Program-made: the position numbers and the translations under genes
Shown here: piece by piece, positions 35,962 through 44,832 of the stretch
How positions within the stretch are numbered: the first letter of the stretch is position 1
Layout of the letters: each line of letters begins with the position of its first letter
From: Candidatus Gastranaerophilales bacterium
GTDB taxonomy: Bacteria > Cyanobacteriota > Vampirovibrionia > Gastranaerophilales > Gastranaerophilaceae
Reading direction: 5' to 3'
Assembly: GCA_944323395.1 (NCBI GenBank)
Contig: CALUSI010000013.1
Span: 1 to 61,526, forward strand
Length of the DNA: 61,526 nt
Notes under the pieces: generated by a model
What the model saw: only the letters and a program-made list of their open reading frames with translations
Databases searched by the model: none
Told to the model about the DNA's origin: nothing

Positions 35962-37263
35962 TTAATCTAAAACACCGAATTTAGCTTTTTCACGTTTAGT
36001 TTCAGCAACTTCATAAGCTTCATTTATATCTTCTTCTCTTAAACCAAACAAAGCAGGATGTTTCAATTGACCTGTACCAAACATTAAATGCATAAAGTTC
36101 TTTGTAACGGTAATTGCAGAGAACATACTTACAATAACACCGATTGCAAGTGTCAAAGCGAAACCTTTTACAATATTTGAGCCTAGGAAATATAAAATAG
36201 CACAAGTAATTATGGTAGACATATTAGAGTCAAAAATACTTGTAAACGCTCTATCAAATCCGGAATTAATAGCGGTGAATAGCGTTCTTCCGGCTTTCAA
36301 TTCTTCTTTAGTTCTTTCAAAGATAAGTATATTAGCATCAACTGCCATACCAATACTTAATATGAACCCGGCAATACCGGCAAGTGTCAATGTTACCGGT
36401 ACAAGCTTAAATATAGCAAATACTATTAATGAATAAATTACAAGGGCAATATTTGCAATGAATCCAGGAACTCTATACCAAAATAACATGAACAGCATAA
36501 CAGCCCCAAGACCAATAATACCTGCAATTTTACTTTTTTCAAGACTATCAGCACCTAATGTAGGACCAACCGTATTTTCTTCAATTATTTTTGCCGGGAC
36601 CGGTAATGCACCGGCATTTAATAAATTAACAATTTTTTTAGCTTGTTCAATAGTGAAATCACCTGTAATTTGAGCTTTACCACCAGAGATTTCTTGTTGA
36701 ACAACAGGTTCAGATATGCTATCACCGTTAAAATATATAGCTATCGGATAACCTTTAAATTCTCTGGTTAGTTTTTCAAACTTAGCAGCACCCTTAGCAT
36801 TAAAATCCAAAGTAATCATCCATCGTCCTGAAGTATCAGTACCAACAGCGGCTTTATTCAAATCTTCACCGGAAAGCCCTGAAGCTTCCCAACCTATTGC
36901 ATCACCATCTTCATTTATTATTGGTTTTTTAAATTCCAATTCAGCTGTTTCACCTAAAAATTCTCTTGCAAGTTTAGGATCTGATACGTTTGGAATTTCA
37001 ATTAACAAACGTTTTTCACCCATTTGCTGAACCATAGTTTCAGAAACACCTAAAGCATTAACTCTATTTTCCAGAGCTGATTTCAAACCATCCATCATAT
37101 CTTGCGTAATTTTAGCAATATTACCCGTAGTTTGAGCCTCAAGTACAATTCTTGAACCACCAACCAAATCAAGTCCCAAAGGAATAGGTTTAACCTTGAT
37201 TACTACAATAGAAATGATAGTTAAGATTACTATCGTCCAGAACATAATTATTTTATTTTTCAT
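35962..37263 (-). CDS. secD: Protein translocase accessory subunit SecD
   Basis: SecD is the partner of SecF. The 433-residue protein begins with a membrane segment and the motif PLGLDLVGGSRIVLEAQ. It carries a shortened periplasmic region with the P1 base (AREFLGETAELEFKKP) and ends in the RND-type membrane domain with GAVMLFMLFWYRVPG and SIGMAVDANILIFERTKEEL. The start is set at the ATG at 37263 (MKNKIIMFW), which follows GGGGAT; the frame is open to 37326 but the extra residues are not typical. Confidence 0.96.
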   Translation of the reverse strand: MKNKIIMFWTIVILTIISIVVIKVKPIPLGLDLVGGSRIVLEAQTTGNIAKITQDMMDGLKSALENRVNALGVSETMVQQMGEKRLLIEIPNVSDPKLAREFLGETAELEFKKPIINEDGDAIGWEASGLSGEDLNKAAVGTDTSGRWMITLDFNAKGAAKFEKLTREFKGYPIAIYFNGDSISEPVVQQEISGGKAQITGDFTIEQAKKIVNLLNAGALPVPAKIIEENTVGPTLGADSLEKSKIAGIIGLGAVMLFMLFWYRVPGFIANIALVIYSLIVFAIFKLVPVTLTLAGIAGFILSIGMAVDANILIFERTKEELKAGRTLFTAINSGFDRAFTSIFDSNMSTIITCAILYFLGSNIVKGFALTLAIGVIVSMFSAITVTKNFMHLMFGTGQLKHPALFGLREEDINEAYEVAETKREKAKFGVLD

Positions 37264-37380
37264 AAATATCCCCTGTATACTGATAAATCCTGTAACAATT
37301 TTAACAAAAAAACTTACTCCTAACATAAAATAATACGTAATGTTGCAAAAAGTAAAATTGTACAGTTATCTATATACGGA

Positions 37381-37389
37381 TGGTATAAT
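37381..37389 (+). promoter_or_regulatory. Extended -10 promoter element of recA
   Basis: TGGTATAAT matches the extended -10 consensus (TGn followed by TATAAT) exactly. It lies 27 bp before the recA start, whose ribosome binding site is GAAGGA. A recognisable -35 is missing, as is common with extended -10 promoters. I see no LexA-type operator of either the E. coli or the Gram-positive kind here. Confidence 0.6.
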
Positions 37390-37416
37390 GTTTCTGTAGA
37401 CAGAAGGATTTAAAAA

Positions 37417-38445
37417 ATGGTAACAAAAGAAAAAGAAACAGAAGTTGTAAACATTTCAGAAGAAAGAAAAAAAGCACTTAAAGTTGCTATAGATAAGATA
37501 GAAAAAGATTTTGGGAAAGGCTCAATAATGAGATTGGGAGATAAACCAGCTGTAGCGGTAGAAACAATACCAACAGGGGCATTATCTCTTGACGTTGCAT
37601 TAGGCATAGGTGGAGTTCCTCGCGGAAGAATAATAGAAGTATACGGTCCGGAAGCCAGCGGTAAAACAACATTAGCTCAACATATTGTTGCAGAATGTCA
37701 AAAAAAAGGCGGAATTGCTGCATTTGTTGACGCAGAACACGCTCTTGACCCTGAATATGCAAGAAACCTTGGTGTTAATGTTGATGAATTACTTATTTCT
37801 CAACCTGATACAGGTGAACAAGCTTTAGAAATAACAGAAGAACTTGTAAGAAGTGCTGCCGTAGATATTGTTGTTGTTGACTCTGTTGCGGCATTGGTTC
37901 CAAAAGACGAAATTGAAGGGGCCATGGAAGACAAACAAATGGGACTTCAAGCAAGATTAATGTCAAAAGCACTAAGGAAACTGACAGGTATAGTAAGTAA
38001 AACAAATACAACTGTTATTTTCATAAATCAATTAAGACAAAAAATAGGTGTTATGTATGGAAGCCCTGAAACCACAACAGGCGGTAATGCACTTAAATAT
38101 TATGCAAGTATAAGACTTGATATAAGAAAAACAGAAACACTTAAGAAGGATGATAAGGAAATAGGCAACAGAGTTAAAGTTAAAGTTGTAAAAAATAAAG
38201 TTGCTCCCCCATTTAGAACTGCAGAATTTGATATTATATACGGAAAAGGTATTAGTAAATCAGGTTGTATTCTTGATATGGCAGTATCTTTAGACATAGT
38301 TAAGAAAGCAGGAGCTTGGTTTAGTTATAATGATGAAAAATTAGGTCAAGGCAGAGATAAAGTAAAAGAAGTATTTGCCGAAAATCCTGCTTTAGAAGCT
38401 GAAATAGAAGAAAAAGTAAGAGAAGCTTTAAAATCTAAAGAATAA
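37417..38445 (+). CDS. recA: Recombinase A
   Basis: RecA catalyses homologous strand exchange and stimulates LexA self-cleavage. The 342-residue protein is full length. It has the N-terminal polymerisation part ([20 protein letters not shown]), Walker [10 protein letters not shown], the [20 protein letters not shown] segment, and DNA-binding loop 2 with [19 protein letters not shown]. The acidic C-terminal tail is modest. It is a monocistronic gene with its own extended -10 promoter and a strong terminator at 38472-38505. The first 15 residues ([17 protein letters not shown]) form a slightly long polar start. Confidence 0.98.
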   Translation: MVTKEKETEVVNISEERKKALKVAIDKIEKDFGKGSIMRLGDKPAVAVETIPTGALSLDVALGIGGVPRGRIIEVYGPEASGKTTLAQHIVAECQKKGGIAAFVDAEHALDPEYARNLGVNVDELLISQPDTGEQALEITEELVRSAAVDIVVVDSVAALVPKDEIEGAMEDKQMGLQARLMSKALRKLTGIVSKTNTTVIFINQLRQKIGVMYGSPETTTGGNALKYYASIRLDIRKTETLKKDDKEIGNRVKVKVVKNKVAPPFRTAEFDIIYGKGISKSGCILDMAVSLDIVKKAGAWFSYNDEKLGQGRDKVKEVFAENPALEAEIEEKVREALKSKE

Positions 38446-38471
38446 AAATTTTGGAACAAAAATCTTGGAAT

Positions 38472-38505
38472 AAAAAAAGAAGTCTTAAAAAAGACTTCTT
38501 TTTTA
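38472..38505. terminator. Terminator of recA
   Basis: AAAAAAAGAAGTCTT pairs with AAGACTTCTTTTTT around AAAA, with A and T runs on the two sides. It lies between recA and the convergent prepilin peptidase gene and can act on both strands. Confidence 0.85.
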
Positions 38506-38518
38506 TATAAAAACTCAA

Positions 38519-39661
38519 TTAACCGGAAATCATAAAAATATATTTTTTTAAGAATTGTACAATATATGTACCCCAGAAAAATACGATGAACATTGAACAT
38601 AATAGTGCAGGACCAAAAGGAATTGCAACAAATCCTTGTTCATTTACGGTTTTCTTTAATCTTGTAATTGAATCTATAGCAAAGAAAATCAAAGCAATTA
38701 CAAAAGCAAATACAACTAATAAAGGTAAAGTGATAATATTAGATAAAATCCAATATATAATTGCCAATACAACAAATGAAGTTAAAGAGGTCAATAATAT
38801 ATATTCTTCTTTTTTATATAATCCAAATAAAAATTGAGGCAATATACAAACTGCTTGTATGATAATTGCAAAAGCGACTGCTACCAAGAAATACTTCCAG
38901 CCGAGAAGAGCACCTGCCGCAGCAGCAAGATATGTATCTCCTTCACCGAAAGCACGTTTATTCTTATTTACATAATCATTTATATCAACATCTTCTTCAT
39001 CATTAGCTTGTGCTTCCGCAGCAACTAATGCCTCTTTTTCATTATTATTTTCGTCTTGATTACTTGTTTCTTCAATATTTTCTTGACTTTCAGAAGCTTC
39101 CTGTTTTTGAGAATCATCTTGTTTTTTTCTTACAAGATAATATGATAACCTTGCTATTATTTCCATGACAAATACACCAACAATTAAACCAATTGCAGTA
39201 AAGGAATAATTTTCTACTCCTTTAAAAACTAAAGAAGCAGTAATAGCAGAAATAATTAAAAACCAACTATGTACATCAAAAACATATTCTTTTTTGATAT
39301 CTGTAATTATAATTACAATTGATATAGATAAAAGAATACACAATAATAAAGTCTTAAATGTTACACCAAAAGATAAAAAAACAGCCAGAAATAATATTGC
39401 GGTCAATACTTCAACTATAGGGTATTGAATACTGACTTTTTCACCGCAATTTCTGCACTTTCCTTTAAATGTAAATAAATAAGAAATAACAGGTATATTA
39501 TCATACCACTTTATTGGTTCATTACATAAAGGACATTTTGAAGAAGGAAAAACTATCGATTCTTTTGATATAGCTCTTAATGCAACAACATTCAAAAAAC
39601 TGCCGATACAAGCACCGGTTATAAATACAAAAAAGCAAATCAGCAATAATTCATCTATCAT
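38519..39661 (-). CDS. pilD: Type IV prepilin peptidase/N-methyltransferase
   Basis: This membrane aspartyl protease cleaves the leader of type IV prepilins and methylates the new N-terminus. Family features: GACIGSFLNVVALR near 16, two Cys pairs (43/46 and 69/72) for the methyltransferase zinc site, catalytic Asp121 (IIITDIKKE) and Asp242 in FGEGD. At 380 residues it is long for the family. An insertion of about 50 polar Glu/Gln/Asn/Asp-rich residues (about 180-232) sits between a membrane segment and the catalytic GEGD loop, on the cytoplasmic face. It is 12 bp downstream of sigF. Confidence 0.92.
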   Translation of the reverse strand: MIDELLLICFFVFITGACIGSFLNVVALRAISKESIVFPSSKCPLCNEPIKWYDNIPVISYLFTFKGKCRNCGEKVSIQYPIVEVLTAILFLAVFLSFGVTFKTLLLCILLSISIVIIITDIKKEYVFDVHSWFLIISAITASLVFKGVENYSFTAIGLIVGVFVMEIIARLSYYLVRKKQDDSQKQEASESQENIEETSNQDENNNEKEALVAAEAQANDEEDVDINDYVNKNKRAFGEGDTYLAAAAGALLGWKYFLVAVAFAIIIQAVCILPQFLFGLYKKEEYILLTSLTSFVVLAIIYWILSNIITLPLLVVFAFVIALIFFAIDSITRLKKTVNEQGFVAIPFGPALLCSMFIVFFWGTYIVQFLKKYIFMISG

Positions 39662-39673
39662 AATCTGGCTCTT

Positions 39674-40459
39674 CTACTTTCTCTCTTTTTCTGACAATAT
39701 ATTTAAAAGCATACTTAATGCTTTTTTCAATCTTCTTGATACTTGCATTTGTGAAATTCCAAGTTTTAATGCAATTTGAGTTTGACTCATATCTTCAAAA
39801 TAATTTAAAACAATAACTTCCTGTAATTTTACATCCAGTTTTTTTATAGCATCATTTATAAGAATTTTATCTTCTTGGAAAGATTCCAAATTATAATGAT
39901 TATCATCTGCAATCTTATCAAACAATGATAAAGATTCGTCTGCCCCTGTAGAAATAACCTGATCCAAAGAAATTGTCTGTTTTCTTCTTTCAACATCAAT
40001 TACTTCTTTTATTTTACCAACAGAAGTACCAAGTTCCTCAGCCAAAACAGTTTCAGATGGTTCATTACCCTGTTCATCTTTTAACTTTTGCATCAATTTG
40101 TTTACACGATATGCAAGTTCATATATTTCCCTCGGTGCTTTTATCATTGAAACTTTATCTCTTAAATAATGTCTAATTTCACCGGTAATTAAATAAGTCG
40201 CATAAGTTTTAAAATTTTCACTTACTTTTGGATTATACAATTGTATTGCTTTAACGAGTCCGACACTTCCAACCTGCATGATATCTTCAACTGGATCAGT
40301 ATTTCTCCTCGCTAAACCTCTTGCTATTTTTTTCACTAACGGCATAGCTGCCAATGCTATAACATTTTGCAAATGCTTCTTCTGTTTTTCATCTTCAGCA
40401 GACTTATATAACTTTAACCATTCAGATATTTCTTCATAATTAATTGAATAATCAGCCAA
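39674..40459 (-). CDS. sigF: Group 3 RNA polymerase sigma factor (SigF/SigB-like)
   Basis: A 261-residue sigma factor with regions 2, 3 and 4 but no region 1. Signatures include DIMQVGSVGLVKAIQLYNPK, FKTYATYLITGEIRHYLRDK, APREIYELAYRVNKLMQKLK and ISQMQVSRRLKKALSMLL. This is the SigB/SigF branch rather than FliA. In cyanobacteria SigF is known to affect pilus gene expression and motility. Here the prepilin peptidase gene follows by 12 bp, which fits such a role by inference. Confidence 0.9.
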   Translation of the reverse strand: MADYSINYEEISEWLKLYKSAEDEKQKKHLQNVIALAAMPLVKKIARGLARRNTDPVEDIMQVGSVGLVKAIQLYNPKVSENFKTYATYLITGEIRHYLRDKVSMIKAPREIYELAYRVNKLMQKLKDEQGNEPSETVLAEELGTSVGKIKEVIDVERRKQTISLDQVISTGADESLSLFDKIADDNHYNLESFQEDKILINDAIKKLDVKLQEVIVLNYFEDMSQTQIALKLGISQMQVSRRLKKALSMLLNILSEKERK

Positions 40460-40511
40460 TGATTTACCCTCTTTTTTAATACTTATTTATTAATTACTTT
40501 TATATACTCAA

Positions 40512-40907
40512 TTATACCAGCTTAAACGAATACGGTAAAATATCATCAATACAATAGATATCAGTACATTGTTTATCGTTTTCAAGTACAATTTCTGCAT
40601 TATAACCTTGTGCGAGCTCTTGAATCCATTGCCTACAAGCACCACAAGGAAAACATTGAGAAGATTTTGGCGAATAAATAGCTATTTTTATTAATCGTGT
40701 TTTTTCACCATTGGCAATAGCCGTTGATATCGCATTTCTTTCTGCACATAGAGCTAGTCCGTAACTGGAATTTTCAATGTTACATCCGATATAATATTTT
40801 CCACTTTCAAATAAAGCACATGCTCCAACAGGAAACTCAGAATACGGACAATACGCATTATTTGAAACTTCTTTCGCTTTTGTCATTAATTCTTCATTCG
40901 ATATCAT
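40512..40907 (-). CDS. cdd: Cytidine deaminase
   Basis: A 131-residue zinc-dependent deaminase of pyrimidine salvage that converts cytidine and deoxycytidine to uridine and deoxyuridine. The catalytic motifs are complete: CAERNA (zinc Cys and catalytic Glu) near residue 53 and PCGACRQW near 86 (the other two zinc Cys). N-terminal AYCPYSEFPVGACA and NIENSSYGLALCAE match the homotetrameric class. It stands alone downstream of the murA promoter region, on the opposite strand. Confidence 0.95.
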   Translation of the reverse strand: MISNEELMTKAKEVSNNAYCPYSEFPVGACALFESGKYYIGCNIENSSYGLALCAERNAISTAIANGEKTRLIKIAIYSPKSSQCFPCGACRQWIQELAQGYNAEIVLENDKQCTDIYCIDDILPYSFKLV

Positions 40908-41005
40908 ATAAAATCCTCTTCTTTATACATTTTATATGTAAATTAGAACTAATAATATAGTGCATTTGAATGATATAATATTAAGTGTTTACAATAGTTA
41001 ATCTA

Positions 41006-41034
41006 TTTACCATAAAAGGCAGAAGTTATATTAT
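41006..41034 (+). promoter_or_regulatory. Candidate murA promoter
   Basis: TTTACC and TATTAT are separated by 17 bases, upstream of murA by about 60 bp. The match to the sigma-70 consensus is fair (four of six and five of six). The region is very AT-rich, so chance matches are easy. Confidence 0.35.
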
Positions 41035-41096
41035 TATATAATATAGTGTATATTAAATTATAGTGACTTGGAATATCAGATGTCATTTGGAGGAAC

Positions 41097-42422
41097 ATGA
41101 CAGAAAAGATTAGGATATTTGGCGGAAAACAATTAAAAGGTGAAGTTTCTATAAGCGGAGCTAAAAATGCAGTATTAAAACTTATGGCTGCGGCTCTTTT
41201 AGCAAAAGGTGAAAGTAAAATATACAATGTTCCGGAACTTACTGACGTTGTAATAATGCTCAATGTTTTAGAACAACTTGGTGCTAAAACAAAATATAAT
41301 AAGATTGAAAAATCTATAACTATAGATGCAACTGATATAACAAGTGTTAGAGCAAGCTATGAACTTGTAAGCAGAATGAGAGCTTCTTTTGTAGTATTAG
41401 GAGCTTTAGTTGGAAGATGTAAAGAAGCCGTTGTTGCCTTACCAGGTGGCTGTGCAATAGGAGAAAGAAAAGTAGATTTCCATATTAAAGGCTTAGAAGC
41501 ACTTGGAACAAATGTTAAAATAGAAAACGGATATGTTCATGCAAAAGCAAAAAAACTAACAGGATCTGATATATATCTTGATATTCCTTCTGTAGGTGCA
41601 ACTGAAAACATAATGCTTGCAGCTGTTCTTGCTGAAGGTTCAACAAGAATACAAAATGCCGCACAAGAGCCTGAAATAGTTGATTTAGCTAATTTCTTAA
41701 ATGCAATGGGAGCAGACATTGTTGGTGCAGGAACATCTGAAATTGTTATTAACGGTGTAAAACAGGAAAACTTACACCCTATAGAATATACAACAATACC
41801 GGATAGAATTGAAGCAGGAACATATATGGCCGCATTTATTGCGACTAAAGGTAAAGGGATAATAAGAAATATTTTCCCAAATCATTTAACATTTTATACT
41901 GCTAAATTAACAAAAATGGGAGCTGATATTAAATTGATTGATCCTACATCAATTGAAGTTAGTTGCAGAAGAAGACTTGAAGCCATAAACGTAATAACAC
42001 AGCCTTACCCTGGATTTCCAACAGATTTGCAATCTTTAGCAATGGCGCTTGCTACGGTTGCTGATGGGGTTAGTATTATTACAGAGAGTTTGTACGAAAA
42101 CAGATTTATGCAAGTTCCTGAACTTCGTAAAATGGGAGCCGATATTCATCAAGAAAGAAACCATGCATTAGTTAAAGGTGTAAAAAATTTAACAAGTGCA
42201 AACCTTAGAGCATCTGATTTAAGAGCCGGTGCATCTCTTGTCATTGCGGCGCTTATGGCAGAAGGTGAAAGCACAATTGATAATATATATCATATAGATA
42301 GAGGTTACGAACTTCTTGAAAATAAGTTTAGAATGATAGGAGCAGATATTCAAAGATATAATGAAGATGATTCTGCTATCATCAACCAAAATAAAGGAAA
42401 TTTAAGTGAATCACAATTATAA
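41097..42422 (+). CDS. murA: UDP-N-acetylglucosamine 1-carboxyvinyltransferase
   Basis: MurA performs the first committed step of peptidoglycan synthesis by transferring enolpyruvate from PEP to UDP-GlcNAc. The 441-residue protein has KQLKGEVSISGAKNAVLKLM at the start and the catalytic-cysteine loop LPGGCAIGERKVDFHIKGLE, so it is the normal fosfomycin-type Cys form. It also has QPYPGFPTDLQSLAMALATV and ENRFMQVPELRKMGA. A strong GGAGG precedes the ATG. The next gene overlaps its end by 17 bp. Confidence 0.97.
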   Translation: MTEKIRIFGGKQLKGEVSISGAKNAVLKLMAAALLAKGESKIYNVPELTDVVIMLNVLEQLGAKTKYNKIEKSITIDATDITSVRASYELVSRMRASFVVLGALVGRCKEAVVALPGGCAIGERKVDFHIKGLEALGTNVKIENGYVHAKAKKLTGSDIYLDIPSVGATENIMLAAVLAEGSTRIQNAAQEPEIVDLANFLNAMGADIVGAGTSEIVINGVKQENLHPIEYTTIPDRIEAGTYMAAFIATKGKGIIRNIFPNHLTFYTAKLTKMGADIKLIDPTSIEVSCRRRLEAINVITQPYPGFPTDLQSLAMALATVADGVSIITESLYENRFMQVPELRKMGADIHQERNHALVKGVKNLTSANLRASDLRAGASLVIAALMAEGESTIDNIYHIDRGYELLENKFRMIGADIQRYNEDDSAIINQNKGNLSESQL

Positions 42423-42735
42423 AAGATGGTATGATCATGATCCTGTTTTGTTAGAAGTAATTAATCTTCTTCAAAATTATCAAACTGAATTAAAGTCTCA
42501 AGCAGAAATTTTCTTACAAGAAATAGAAAAGAAAGTTTCGAAAGAGGCTATTGATAAATTTTATGAAATGGTAAGACCAAAAGTATGTAACCGTTGGTAT
42601 GACAAAGATCCAATAATTTCAAGAACCGTTGAGCTTTTAAGAGTTGTTCCTCCTGATGTACAAAAAGCAACTGCTCAAAACTTTTTAAAAGCATTGGAAG
42701 ACATGGGAGTATATAAAAAGGAAAGTATTAATTAA
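42406..42735 (+). CDS. Hypothetical protein with duplicated RWYDxDP motif
   Basis: A 109-residue cytoplasmic protein starting at a GTG inside the murA end (ribosome binding site AAAGGA). It contains an internal duplication: RWYDHDPVLLEVINLL (residues 7-22) and RWYDKDPIISRTVELL (63-78), 56 residues apart, each followed by a helix. I do not know a named family. Translational coupling to murA suggests a role linked to cell-wall precursor synthesis, or merely shared expression. The gene converges on the SLH gene with a 4 bp overlap. Confidence 0.75.
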   Translation: MNHNYKRWYDHDPVLLEVINLLQNYQTELKSQAEIFLQEIEKKVSKEAIDKFYEMVRPKVCNRWYDKDPIISRTVELLRVVPPDVQKATAQNFLKALEDMGVYKKESIN

Positions 42736-43880
42736 TCTAATACTTCCCCTGTTACAATATTTACTCTCATTGGTTTAAATAACTTTATATAAAGAATTTG
42801 TCCATCTTTTGCAATAAAATCTCTACCTTTTATAATATTTTTTGCAACTTTCTTAACTTTATTTGATTCAACCAGAGCTGCTTCATATTCTGCAACACCA
42901 AGTATTCTCGTAAACCTTTTATTATTATTAGTGGCTGATAATTCAAATATCATTTCTCCATTTCTAACAAAATTAATAGCCTTTGTTGTATCCAAAATCT
43001 TACCAATAAGAATTATATCCTTTGATAAAAGTATATGATGCTCATAATCAACAATATTATTAGCAAATCTTGCTTGAAACATTTGCCCTGGTTCTGCATC
43101 TTCTGAACTTATTTGTCCTATTATCATTATTGGAAGTATTGTATTTGCCGGTAATGTAACAACATCATCAATTCTGTGAACATTCTCAACAATTATTCCC
43201 TCCCCTATTTTGGGAGATTTTTCTGCCTTAATTCTTTCCTGTATATAGCCATCAGTTATTTGCTTTAATCTTGCTAAAAAAACTGCCATTTGAGCTCTAT
43301 TTACATACTTATCATAATCAAGATAACGCTCACGCGGAGGCTCTTTAGCTATAACATTAAGAATTTCTGCTTTCCCTGCTGTTACTTTAAACCAATCAGG
43401 AATATCGTCAAAATCATCAAACGAGTTTTGAAGCGCTATGATTGCATCCTTTTTAGAAATATCTTCTGATTTTAGTATATTTACAAGAAAAGTTATTACT
43501 TCACTTCTGGTAATATAATCATCTGGATAAAAATAACTGTCAGATGAAGGTTTTAATATATCAAGATTTAGAGCTCTCAAAATATATCCCCATGCCCAAT
43601 GACTATTATCTATATCTTCAAAAGTATACATAGTTTCAATAGGGATATTTTCTTGTCCGATTGTTTTTATTACCATTGCTGCGTATTCTGCTCTTGTTAC
43701 AAGCTTTTGCGGCAAATATTCATTATCAGGATAGCCTGAAATTATTCCTTCATCTGTCAAAAAATCTATCTCTTTATAGGCCCAAAAACCATGTTTTATA
43801 TCTGCAAATTCCAAGGCATATACCTGTATAGGCATTAACATAAGAAATAATAATAATATTCTTATCAGATTTTTTCTCAT
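42732..43880 (-). CDS. SLH-domain secreted protein
   Basis: A 382-residue exported protein. After a signal peptide (about 1-22) come three S-layer homology domains: about 25-80 (FADIKHGFWAYKEIDFLTDE), 85-145 (FEDIDNSHWAWGYILRALNL) and 150-215. SLH domains bind pyruvylated or other secondary cell-wall polymers and anchor proteins to peptidoglycan. The remaining about 165 residues (from 225) are a beta-rich domain of unknown function. SLH on an outer-membrane-type cell is typical of cyanobacterial and related lineages, which supports the taxonomic guess. Confidence 0.88.
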   Translation of the reverse strand: MRKNLIRILLLFLMLMPIQVYALEFADIKHGFWAYKEIDFLTDEGIISGYPDNEYLPQKLVTRAEYAAMVIKTIGQENIPIETMYTFEDIDNSHWAWGYILRALNLDILKPSSDSYFYPDDYITRSEVITFLVNILKSEDISKKDAIIALQNSFDDFDDIPDWFKVTAGKAEILNVIAKEPPRERYLDYDKYVNRAQMAVFLARLKQITDGYIQERIKAEKSPKIGEGIIVENVHRIDDVVTLPANTILPIMIIGQISSEDAEPGQMFQARFANNIVDYEHHILLSKDIILIGKILDTTKAINFVRNGEMIFELSATNNNKRFTRILGVAEYEAALVESNKVKKVAKNIIKGRDFIAKDGQILYIKLFKPMRVNIVTGEVLD

Positions 43881-44025
43881 ATTTCACTTCCTTTTATCAT
43901 TTTATCAGAATATTTTATTTTAGAAAAATTTTTAAAGATTTTTATTTATGGTAGCAAAAACTTATTTTACAGTTTTTACTAATAATGTGTGTTTATTATT
44001 TCAATTAAGAGAGAAGGAGAGAAAA

Positions 44026-44319
44026 ATGAAAATAGCACCTGTTTCAATGTCTGCAAACTACATGAAAAAATCTGTAAATTTTGGGGAAAAGAAGCAAGAA
44101 ATGAAACCGTTAGTTCAAATTGACGAAAATACACCGGATGATAAAGTAGTTTCTTATGGTACTTGGGGCTCTAATTATGTTTATCCTATTACTGCAGGTC
44201 AAATAAGAGCTACTCAAAAAGAAAATCCTCAATTCAATCCGCAAAGAACTTTGGCAGATAAAGAAACTCCGGAAGAATATTTAGCAAGGAAAATTCATAG
44301 TACAGAATGGACAATGTAA
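44026..44319 (+). CDS. Small tagged hypothetical protein (MKI...VNFG type)
   Basis: A 97-residue protein from the ATG at 44026, which follows AAGGAGAG; the frame is open upstream but the extra part lacks a start signal. The N-terminus MKIAPVSMSANYMKKSVNFG carries the motif shared by six other proteins in the next 17 kb. The rest is polar with short motifs (SYGTWGSNYVYPITAGQIRA) and no known domain. It has no classical signal peptide. Function unknown; it may consist of little more than the tag and a small folded unit. Confidence 0.75.
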   Translation: MKIAPVSMSANYMKKSVNFGEKKQEMKPLVQIDENTPDDKVVSYGTWGSNYVYPITAGQIRATQKENPQFNPQRTLADKETPEEYLARKIHSTEWTM

Positions 44320-44325
44320 CATTAT

Positions 44326-44365
44326 AAAAATAGAACCAAGATTTTAATCTTGGTTCTATTTTTTT
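44326..44365. terminator. Bidirectional terminator
   Basis: AAAAATAGAACCAAGAT pairs with ATCTTGGTTCTATTTTT around TTTA, a perfect 17 bp stem. It separates the convergent genes ending at 44319 and 44356. Confidence 0.85.
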
Positions 44366-44706
44366 GTTTCTTCATCTTTTTCTTTATCGATTTTTTGAAC
44401 TTTATTATATTGAAGTTTTTCAGCATAATCTTCATCATCTAATAGAATATTTCTTCTTTTATTTTGAAGTACCGAAACAACATTTAAAAGAGCAAGAGAA
44501 TTTAAAGAAGCCTTAAGTTGCATGCTTCTATCAACATAGTCATCTTGGCGAGAATTTTGCTGTTCTTCGCCTTCCTGCATAAAATATTCAGTACCTTGAC
44601 TTGCTCTGTCATCTGAGGTTTTGGCTGCAGTACCTGATATATCTCCACTCTTGAAATTTATACCGCCACCAATCCCGAGCGCACCAGCTGACCTGTTGTC
44701 AACCAC
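44356..44706 (-). CDS. Tagged hypothetical protein (INFKSGD type)
   Basis: A 116-residue protein starting at a GTG (44706) preceded by AAGGAGAG. It begins MVDNRSAGALGIGGGINFKS, containing the INFKS form of the motif shared with neighbouring proteins. The remainder is hydrophilic, Asp/Gln/Lys-rich, with one helical stretch (LKASLNSLALLNVVSVLQNK) and a charged tail, and is probably partly disordered. No signal peptide. Function unknown. Confidence 0.68.
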   Translation of the reverse strand: MVDNRSAGALGIGGGINFKSGDISGTAAKTSDDRASQGTEYFMQEGEEQQNSRQDDYVDRSMQLKASLNSLALLNVVSVLQNKRRNILLDDEDYAEKLQYNKVQKIDKEKDEETKK

Positions 44707-44832
44707 TTACTTCTCTCCTTTACATCTTCGGGAATCTGATTCATTATACATTATTTTTGAGTTTTTAACAACTCAACATTAGTACAAAACTTAAACTTAT
44801 TTTTTTTTGCGAGTCATGTAAAAAATTGTTAC

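Noticed and set aside
37321..37416. LexA operator upstream of recA
   Set aside because: Neither a CTGT-N8-ACAG nor a GAAC-N4-GTTC type site is present in the promoter region.
37487..38297. Several minus-strand open frames inside recA
   Set aside because: recA is unmistakable on the plus strand; the antisense frames have Leu/Gln- or Ser/Leu-rich shadow composition and no ribosome binding site.
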